Origin: Pseudomonas sp.
GTDB taxonomy: Bacteria > Pseudomonadota > Gammaproteobacteria > Pseudomonadales > Pseudomonadaceae
Length of the DNA: 39,105 nt
Assembly: GCF_028293835.1 (NCBI RefSeq)
Contig: NZ_JAQGNX010000027.1
Span: forward strand, 1 to 39,105
Direction of reading: 5' to 3'
Shown here: positions 33,045 to 39,105 of the stretch, one piece after another
Layout: every line of letters starts with the position of its first letter
Position numbering within the stretch: position 1 is the stretch's first letter
Position numbers and translations under genes: made by a program
The notes under the pieces: generated by a model
Told to the model about the DNA's origin: nothing
The model's input: the letters and a program-made list of their open reading frames with translations, nothing else
Databases searched by the model: none

Positions 33045-34580
33045 ATGATGAACTATGTAATCGGCGTAGACATCGGTACCCAAAGTACCAAGGCATTGCT
33101 GGTCGACAGCACGGGCAAAATCATCGCCCAGCACAGCCAGGGTTACCGGGTTGATACGCCTAAATTGCGCTGGGCCGAACAATGGCCTCAGGTCTGGCTC
33201 GATGCGGTTGAACGCTGCGTCGCCCAATGCGTGCAGACGGCGGGAGTGCCGAAAGAGCAGATCAAGGCGCTGTGCATCAGCAGCCTGTACGGTGGCTCCG
33301 GGATCGCGGTGGATGCCGATATTCAACCGTTGCACCCGTGCCTGATCTGGATGGACCGCCGCGCTGAAGAGCAAGTCGACTGGGTGCGGCAACATGTCGA
33401 TCTGGATCGTTTGTATGAAATCACCGGCAACTCGGTGGACAGTTATTACGGCTTCACCAAGATCCTCTGGCTCAAGCAACAGCAACCTGAGGCATGGGGA
33501 AAAACCCGTTACTTGCTGCCGCCCAACAGCTACATCAATTACTGCCTGACGGGGGAGATTGCGGTAGATCATAGCTCGGCGGGCAACATCGGCGGGGTCT
33601 ACGACGTTGCCAAGCGTCGCTGGTCCGAGGAAATGCTGACTGCATTGGGCATTCCCTTGACGTTGATGCCGCAACGGTTGTTGTATTCCGGTGAAGCGGT
33701 GGGCGGTTTGCTTGATGACTGGGCCCAGCGCCTGGGCTTAGCGCCGGGGATGCCGATATTGGCCGGCGGCGTCGATGCGGCCATGGCGACTTTTGCTGCG
33801 GGCGTTACTCAGCCGGGCAATCACGTGGCGATGATAGGCACCAGCATGTGCTGGGGTTATCTGAACCAACAGGTGGATGCGCGCCACGGACTGGTGAGCA
33901 TGCCCCATGTCTACAACGGCCAAAAAGACCTGTACATTTTTGGCGGCGCTATCACCGCTGGGGCGTCCATCAGTTGGTTTCGCGAGCAGTTCTGTCAGGC
34001 CGAAGAGCTGCAGGCCCGGGAGAGCGGTGAAGACAGCCATGTGCTGCTCGAACGCCTGGCGCAGAAGATCCCAGCGGGCAGCGAAGGGCTGCTGTTTCTA
34101 CCGTATTTGATGGGCGAGCGAAGCCCGATCTGGGACGCCAAAGCCAGCGGCAGTTTTGTTGGATTGACCCTGTATCACAGCCGTATTCACCTGTATCGAG
34201 CGGTGCTGGAAGGGGTCAGTTTTGCCCTGCGGCATAACATCGAAGCCGGGGCGCGCGGGGCGCATTCCCTGGACCCACGGCTGATCGTGGTGGGTGGCGC
34301 CAGCCATTCGGACCTGTGGATGCAAATCATCGCCGACATCACCCACTACCCGGTCTACACCATCGTTCAGGACGTTGAAGCGGCGATTGGCGCGGCATTA
34401 TTAGCAGCGCACAGCGTGGGATTGGTGGATGACCGTCAGGTCGATGAAGGCTGGATCGAGCTGCGCCTGCGGGCCGAGCCAAAGGCTGAGAACGTCGCGC
34501 GTTACGACGCCACTTTCGCTGAATACCTGAACCTGTACCCGGCCCTCAAACCGATCATGCATCGGTTGCAACAGGCATAA
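33045..34580 (+). CDS. FGGY-family carbohydrate kinase (xylulokinase-like)
   Basis: This is a 511-residue two-domain kinase. The N-terminal phosphate loop reads G-V-D-I-G-T-Q-S-T-K-A-L-L-V-D. I-W-M-D-R-R-A near 101-107 and the catalytic base D244 in A-G-G-V-D-A-A-M-A are clear, as are I-G-T-S-M-C-W-G and G-E-R-S-P-I-W-D-A in the second domain. Relatives phosphorylate D-xylulose, L-ribulose, L-fuculose or similar ketoses. In this cluster it probably phosphorylates the ketose made by the dehydrogenase. Two ATGs in tandem open the gene; AAGG is upstream. It is intact. Confidence 0.9.
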   Translation: MMNYVIGVDIGTQSTKALLVDSTGKIIAQHSQGYRVDTPKLRWAEQWPQVWLDAVERCVAQCVQTAGVPKEQIKALCISSLYGGSGIAVDADIQPLHPCLIWMDRRAEEQVDWVRQHVDLDRLYEITGNSVDSYYGFTKILWLKQQQPEAWGKTRYLLPPNSYINYCLTGEIAVDHSSAGNIGGVYDVAKRRWSEEMLTALGIPLTLMPQRLLYSGEAVGGLLDDWAQRLGLAPGMPILAGGVDAAMATFAAGVTQPGNHVAMIGTSMCWGYLNQQVDARHGLVSMPHVYNGQKDLYIFGGAITAGASISWFREQFCQAEELQARESGEDSHVLLERLAQKIPAGSEGLLFLPYLMGERSPIWDAKASGSFVGLTLYHSRIHLYRAVLEGVSFALRHNIEAGARGAHSLDPRLIVVGGASHSDLWMQIIADITHYPVYTIVQDVEAAIGAALLAAHSVGLVDDRQVDEGWIELRLRAEPKAENVARYDATFAEYLNLYPALKPIMHRLQQA

Positions 34581-34653
34581 ACCGTAGGTCCTCCTACAGA
34601 CAGGCGACTCCACCGGATACTTCATTTTGTAAAAGCACTCAAAGGTATGGGTT

Positions 34654-35391
34654 ATGCATCGGGTACATTTCGACTTCAGTGATCAACGCATTTTGGTGAC
34701 CGGTGCCAGCAGCGGCATTGGTTGGGAAGTGGCTCAACAACTGCTCGCGGCGGGTGCCGAAGTGTTTGCCATCGGTCGCGAACCCAAGGCGTTGGAACAA
34801 CTTCAAGCTCAGGGTTGCCACGTCTCGCGTCTGGACATCGCCGACAGTACTGCTCTGGAAGTTGCGCTGGAGGCATTTCCCGCCATGCACGGGCTGGTCA
34901 ATTGCGCGGGCATCGCCAGTCTTGAAGCGGCCGACTCAGTCAGCGCCGACGGGTTTGACCAAGTGATGGCGGTCAATGCCCGAGCGGCGGCGATTGTTGC
35001 CGGCCGGGTCGCGAAACGCATGATCTCGGAGGGCATTGCCGGAAGCATCGTCAACGTATCGAGCCAGGCCTCATTGGTCGCGCTGGATGACCATTTGAGC
35101 TACTGCGCATCCAAGGCCGCAATGGATGCGATGACCCGTGTGCAATGCGCCGAGTGGGGCAAGTTCGGGATTCGGGTCAACAGCGTCAACCCTACCGTGA
35201 CCCTGACACCCATGGCGCAACAGGTCTGGAGTGCGCCGGAAAAACGTGACCCGGCCTTGGCGGCCATTCCCTTGGGACGCTTTGCCGAAACAGCGGAAGT
35301 CGCTCGACCGATTCTGTTTCTGCTTAGCGAAGCCGCATCAATGATCAGCGGCGTCAGCCTGGCCATCGACGGCGGTTACACCAGCCGCTGA
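34654..35391 (+). CDS. SDR resembling L-xylulose reductase (DCXR-like)
   Basis: This protein has 245 residues. The cofactor loop T-G-A-S-S-G-I-G is at 16-23, N-C-A-G at 83-86, the catalytic Ser at 136-137 (N-V-S-S-Q), Y150 and K154 (Y-C-A-S-K). The stretch R-V-N-S-V-N-P-T-V-T-L-T-P-M with I-P-L-G-R-F-A-E and I-L-F-L-L-S is strikingly like animal dicarbonyl/L-xylulose reductase. An R42 after the second strand suggests NADP(H). It could convert L-xylulose and xylitol, or act on a C4 analogue such as threitol. Its end overlaps the end of the convergent LacI gene by 16 nt. It lies 73 nt after the kinase. Confidence 0.87.
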   Translation: MHRVHFDFSDQRILVTGASSGIGWEVAQQLLAAGAEVFAIGREPKALEQLQAQGCHVSRLDIADSTALEVALEAFPAMHGLVNCAGIASLEAADSVSADGFDQVMAVNARAAAIVAGRVAKRMISEGIAGSIVNVSSQASLVALDDHLSYCASKAAMDAMTRVQCAEWGKFGIRVNSVNPTVTLTPMAQQVWSAPEKRDPALAAIPLGRFAETAEVARPILFLLSEAASMISGVSLAIDGGYTSR

Positions 35392-36392
35392 ATGCCGGTT
35401 TGCAGTTCACCGACAATCACCACCTGCTCCTGTGGCGCATGGGGCTGGCGCATGCGTTTGATCAGCAGGCTTACGGCGCTGGTGCCCGCCAGTTCGGCGT
35501 CATGGGCGATGCAGGCAATCGGTACACCGAAGATATCGGCGAACGGCAAACGGTCGATGCCGCAAATCACCACGCTGTCGTGGGCAATGTTCATGTCGCG
35601 CAATGCGCTCATGGCGCCCAAGGTAATCAACTGATTAAACCCGAAAATCGCATCCGGTCGGCTATGGGCCAGGTAGCCGAGGGTGGCTTGATGGGCCGGT
35701 TCAAGGGTGTAGTCGCCAGGGTAAACGTCGACCTGAATCGGCTGGCCATGCTGCTCAAGTCCTGCGCGAAAACCCTGTAAGCGCTGCTCGCTGATTTGCG
35801 AATGCTCCGGCCCGGTCAGCACCAGCAAGCGTTCAATGGCCGGGTTCTGCGCCAACAAATAACGCGCGCCTTTGAAACCACTCTGATAGTTGTCCAGAGC
35901 CACGCGGCTGAACGGACTGTCGTGCAACACCCGGTCAAGCAGCACCACTGGGGTTTCGCCCGAACTCAAGCGCGCCAGATAATCCGGCTGGTAACCCGGC
36001 TCATCCGAGACCGGCGACAAAATAATCCCGGCCACGCGATAACTCAGCAGCGTTTCCACGGCCTTGGTTTCCAGCTCTTCCAGACCGTCCGTGTCCACCA
36101 GCATGATGGTGTAGCCGTGCTTCTTCGCTTCCCGGGAAATAGCCTTGATCATCACACTGTAAAACGGGTTATCCACAGACGCGGTGATCACGCCGAGAAT
36201 CTGACTCTCGCTGCTCTTCAGGCCCCGGGCAAATGCGTTCGGCACGTAATCGAGTTCACGGGCCACTTCCAGAATTCGCGCCAGTGTCGCTGGCTTGAGC
36301 AGATCGGGTTTGTTCAACGCCCGGGACACCGTGGTCGGTGTCATATTCACCCGCTTGGCGATGTCACTGATACTGACTGGGATTTTTTTCAT
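35376..36392 (-). CDS. LacI-family transcriptional repressor of the polyol cassette
   Basis: This protein has 338 residues. The N-terminal helix-turn-helix reads V-S-I-S-D-I-A-K-R-V-N-M-T-P-T-T-V-S-R-A-L-N, with a hinge helix near N-A-F-A-R-G-L-K-S-S, then a periplasmic-binding-like sensor domain (I-L-G-V-I-T-A-S-V-D-N-P-F-Y onwards). It is convergent with the SDR and presumably represses the operon starting at 28317 through the palindrome at 28261-28284, releasing it when the sugar, polyol or a derivative binds. Its own upstream region is only 69 nt to the next gene. The ribosome site is weak. It is full length and intact. Confidence 0.9.
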   Translation of the reverse strand: MKKIPVSISDIAKRVNMTPTTVSRALNKPDLLKPATLARILEVARELDYVPNAFARGLKSSESQILGVITASVDNPFYSVMIKAISREAKKHGYTIMLVDTDGLEELETKAVETLLSYRVAGIILSPVSDEPGYQPDYLARLSSGETPVVLLDRVLHDSPFSRVALDNYQSGFKGARYLLAQNPAIERLLVLTGPEHSQISEQRLQGFRAGLEQHGQPIQVDVYPGDYTLEPAHQATLGYLAHSRPDAIFGFNQLITLGAMSALRDMNIAHDSVVICGIDRLPFADIFGVPIACIAHDAELAGTSAVSLLIKRMRQPHAPQEQVVIVGELQTGIQRLV

Positions 36393-36461
36393 TGAGTCGC
36401 TTGAGGTTAGAAGAGGTCCGGGTAACTGAACGAGTGTACCCAGACATTGCCGTTATCACTA

Positions 36462-39105
36462 TCAGCCAGGCAGCCATGCGGCCAGCCAATGATCGAGATG
36501 TTTGCCTTCTAGCATCCAGTCGTCCATAACTTGGCGATGCAGCTGATCACCCATGCGCTCTGACGCATCAACGTCGTTGATGTGGGCGCGAATCGCTTCG
36601 ACCCAGTCAGCGGTCGTGTTTTTGACCCGCGTAACGTTTAGGCCGTCCTGGAAGCAACGGATGTCGCTACAAATAACCGGTATTCCAAAGGCGCCGTACC
36701 TTAGCACCATCAAATTGCTTCTGAATTCGTTCGATACCGTTTGTTTGAGCGGTACCAATGCCAAATCGAGATTCAGGCGTGCCAGCGCGGCGGGGTAGGA
36801 ATCAAAAGAAGGTTCGGGATGCAGTTCGTAAATATAAGGGCTCATCTCTGCCGGGCATGCTCCCATGAACACCCATTCGACTTCATTGGCGAGAGTTTTG
36901 AGCACGTCCGTCAGCAGTTGCAAGTCATCGGATTGTCTGCTGTCTCCCGACCAGCCAACCCGCAGTTTTTTGCCTCTGCGACGTTGCGATTCATGCCCTT
37001 GCCACCAGCCCAGGTCAAGGCGGTCTTCCACGATCCGGATGTCGGAGTGCAGGCTCGACAGCGCATCGGCAAGCGCCGCCGAAGACACCACGAGGCGGTC
37101 AACCAGGCGCAAGCCCTTGGTTAAAGCATCAAGCGCCTGGCGTTGCGTCAAGCCGTCTGAGTCATTGGCGAACACCGGGTACTCGTCCAACTCGTAGACG
37201 GTGAACGCTTTTGAATAGGCTTTGATCAAACGCATGGCTTCGAGGCTGTCGTCATCCAGGCGCCGCTGAAGGATCACCGCGTCGGGAGCGAATTGAGCCA
37301 GTTCGCTTATGGACAGTAGCTGTGGCGTCATTGCACCGTCGAGGCTGAGGTTATTTCGTAATGCCTCAAAGGGCTTGACCAGTCGGTTTGCCGCCGAGTC
37401 CCATGGGGCTGCAGGATGGCCCAGTACCACGGGCAGCGGGCGCCAGGACAGAGGCCGCCAGTTAAGGTCGGTGTTGAATTGCAGGCTGAAATCTTCGCCG
37501 CTCAAGGAGAAATTTTTATTGTAGGCAGGGTCACTGCTGATGATTGGCAGCCACCTGCGATACAGTTCCTCTTCCTCGGCTTTCAGGCGCAGGGTGTCAG
37601 CTTCATTCTCGCCCGTGTCGCTGTTTTTCGGTTCGTACAGCAGCGATACATGGGGCGTCCAGACAATCAGATGGCCGCTTGCGCCGACCTTTAAACACAG
37701 GTCGACACCGCTAAACGATACATTGAATTGCACTTCATCCAGGCCTTCGACTTCATGGAAAAGCGAGGCTCGAATCATCAGACAGGCGGACGAAACAGCG
37801 CTGTAATTTTGATCCACTTCCAGGCGCTGCATGTAACTGGCGCCCGATTGCGGCTGATGCAGAAATACGTTTCTGGTTGGCCCGTTCAAGCCCAGGATTA
37901 CGCCGGCATGTTGTATCTGGCCATCGGCAAGCAACAGTTTCGCACCGACAATACCCACTTCCGGGCGCATGGCATGGTTGAGTAGCTCATCAAGCCAAGT
38001 GTTATGCAAGATCGCCGTGTGGTCATCGAGCAAGACCAGGTATTCACCCTTGGCCTGGCGTGCCGCCATATTGTTAATGGCCGAGTAATTAAAAGGATAC
38101 GGGTATCGCAGCACCTTGATCTTATCGCTGCCCATGCTCTCGATCCCGGAAAGCCAGGCAACGGTGTCAGCCTCTTTGCTGTTGTTATCGACAATCAGGA
38201 TTTCGTACTGCTGATAGGCTGTTTTTTCAAAGATACTTTCAACACAGCGAACAAGGCTGTTGAGCTGGCCCTTCGTCGTTACGAGGATCGAGACCAGCGG
38301 TTTCGCCGGGTGGCCATACTGAATGTGGTACCGCCGTGGCAATGTTTGAAGAACGTGGCTATTTTCGTAGTCGCGGACTTGAAGATGGCGTTGGAGTGTC
38401 GATATTTCGTCCGGGCTTGGTTCTGAGAGGGGCGCGCTGCAAATTAGAAGGGGTTCGCTGATATGGGCGAAACCGCTTATGCCGGAGCTTTCAATCAGGC
38501 GAAGAATCAAATCAAACTCTAGCGCTTGAGGGACGCTAGGGTCGAACCCGCCCGCATTGAGAAAAGCAGGTTGGCGGAAAATCCAGTGTCGGGAGGTGAC
38601 CATAGGAAAGCTCAACAAATAGTCGAGATTAAAGTCTGGGCGCAACACAAGACCTGGAGCATTGTTGAGCTGTTGATGCAATTCGTCGGCAAAGGCCGCA
38701 TGGGACCCAGGCGCGGCCATCAAACCAAGAAGCACAGCTTGCAGACTACTGGCTATAAACGTTGTGCCTGCATCAACAAGCATTATCCAGTCAACCGCGG
38801 ATTGCCGTGCGACCAAGTCGTTGATCACCAGTGCCCGGTTATCTGGGGTTGCTTGCGCCCACATTAACCTATCGCCGAGGTCACTGTCGGGGAGGTTATT
38901 GCGCGGGGAAAGGACGGCAACGCTGAGTCTCGCAAATACTGACCCATTGCCGGTCAGGCTTTCCAGTGAGGCCAACAAATTACCGGGGCCGCTTTCGAAA
39001 TCCGAGATGACGATCAACATTGCCGGCGCGAGAGGTGAACTCAGGCGTTGATCAACCAGCGTGCGTTGCGCGGCAGGGGTGGTACGTGCTTCCAGCCAGG
39101 TTTTT
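36462..39105 (-). CDS. Large multi-domain glycosyltransferase (5'-truncated by window)
   Basis: The frame is open to the window end, so the start is outside; 880 codons are visible, and the ATG at 39020 is internal. Counting from that Met, residues 1-230 look like a degenerate GT2 fold (M-L-V-D-A-G-T at 80-86). Residues 241-500 are a clear GT2 domain (V-S-I-L-V-T-T-K-G, I-V-D-N-N-S, and D-D-H at 332-334 in place of D-x-D). Residues about 550-850 resemble a GT4/GT1-like domain (V-G-W-S-G-D-S, then G-A-F-G-I-P-V-I-C-S-D). Similar proteins sit in flagellin-glycosylation or O-antigen loci of Pseudomonas. The visible end of the upstream part reads T-W-L-E-A-R. Confidence 0.85.
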   Translation of the reverse strand, partial: KTWLEARTTPAAQRTLVDQRLSSPLAPAMLIVISDFESGPGNLLASLESLTGNGSVFARLSVAVLSPRNNLPDSDLGDRLMWAQATPDNRALVINDLVARQSAVDWIMLVDAGTTFIASSLQAVLLGLMAAPGSHAAFADELHQQLNNAPGLVLRPDFNLDYLLSFPMVTSRHWIFRQPAFLNAGGFDPSVPQALEFDLILRLIESSGISGFAHISEPLLICSAPLSEPSPDEISTLQRHLQVRDYENSHVLQTLPRRYHIQYGHPAKPLVSILVTTKGQLNSLVRCVESIFEKTAYQQYEILIVDNNSKEADTVAWLSGIESMGSDKIKVLRYPYPFNYSAINNMAARQAKGEYLVLLDDHTAILHNTWLDELLNHAMRPEVGIVGAKLLLADGQIQHAGVILGLNGPTRNVFLHQPQSGASYMQRLEVDQNYSAVSSACLMIRASLFHEVEGLDEVQFNVSFSGVDLCLKVGASGHLIVWTPHVSLLYEPKNSDTGENEADTLRLKAEEEELYRRWLPIISSDPAYNKNFSLSGEDFSLQFNTDLNWRPLSWRPLPVVLGHPAAPWDSAANRLVKPFEALRNNLSLDGAMTPQLLSISELAQFAPDAVILQRRLDDDSLEAMRLIKAYSKAFTVYELDEYPVFANDSDGLTQRQALDALTKGLRLVDRLVVSSAALADALSSLHSDIRIVEDRLDLGWWQGHESQRRRGKKLRVGWSGDSRQSDDLQLLTDVLKTLANEVEWVFMGACPAEMSPYIYELHPEPSFDSYPAALARLNLDLALVPLKQTVSNEFRSNLMVLRYGAFGIPVICSDIRCFQDGLNVTRVKNTTADWVEAIRAHINDVDASERMGDQLHRQVMDDWMLEGKHLDHWLAAWLPG

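Noticed and set aside
32532..33674. Open frame of 380 codons antisense to the dehydrogenase and kinase genes
   Set aside because: It spans two real genes on the other strand and has no motifs; a shadow of third-position GC bias.
34581..34653. Partial REP-like sequence (GTAGGTCCTCCTAC) between the kinase and SDR genes
   Set aside because: Only a short palindrome without the long stem of the other repeats; could be chance.
36419..36461. Possible second LacI operator upstream of the repressor gene
   Set aside because: A segment with CGTTATCAC resembles half of the operator at 28261, but the other half does not match; too weak to claim autoregulation.

Overview
The window reads as chromosomal accessory DNA of a Pseudomonas, most likely of the fluorescens group. 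This is inferred from the gene families, the moderately high GC with AT-rich promoters, and REP-like inverted repeats between genes. No rRNA, tRNA, CRISPR array, intact insertion sequence or phage gene was seen. Both ends cut genes: a Rieske-type oxygenase on the left and a large glycosyltransferase on the right.

Layout. (1) 1-4074: C-terminal part of an aromatic ring-hydroxylating oxygenase, its FMN/[2Fe-2S] reductase, a GlxA-type AraC regulator and a LysR regulator. (2) 4156-5313: HPP/CBS membrane protein. (3) 5433-15339: a redox and electrophile-stress neighbourhood. It holds an OmpR-type response regulator and sensor kinase, a tautomerase-DsbA-SDR operon, a LysR regulator, a YbfB/YjiJ transporter, an exported alpha/beta hydrolase and an Old Yellow Enzyme reductase with its own LysR gene (15470-16366). 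Three decayed genes lie among them: nitronate monooxygenase, a DipZ-like thioredoxin domain, and an Ohr N-terminus. One 35-36 nt motif containing TACA-N6-TACA repeats occurs before the regulator, before the tautomerase operon and before the hydrolase, and looks like the operator of this two-component system. (4) 16886-23783: porin, aldo/keto reductase, MFS carrier, formate/nitrite-family channel, an orphan glycosyltransferase in AT-rich DNA and a glycine-rich exported protein. (5) 24090-27997: ilvE, then a metal ABC importer headed by a 43-residue membrane peptide behind a Zur-like box. (6) 28317-36392: a polyol/sugar cassette with a ribose-type ABC importer, zinc alcohol dehydrogenase, FGGY kinase, L-xylulose-reductase-like SDR and convergent LacI repressor. 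A LacI-type operator sits just after the promoter. (7) 36462-39105: multi-domain glycosyltransferase.

How parts work together. In the polyol cassette, import, zinc-dependent oxidation, an L-xylulose/xylitol-type SDR step and a xylulokinase-like kinase could form a pentitol route ending in the pentose phosphate pathway. This is inferred from family membership and gene order. A 103-nt element that can fold like a cloverleaf separates the transporter genes from the enzyme genes. In the stress region the enzymes suit reduction or isomerisation of reactive carbonyls and enones, and the relics suggest the module was once larger.
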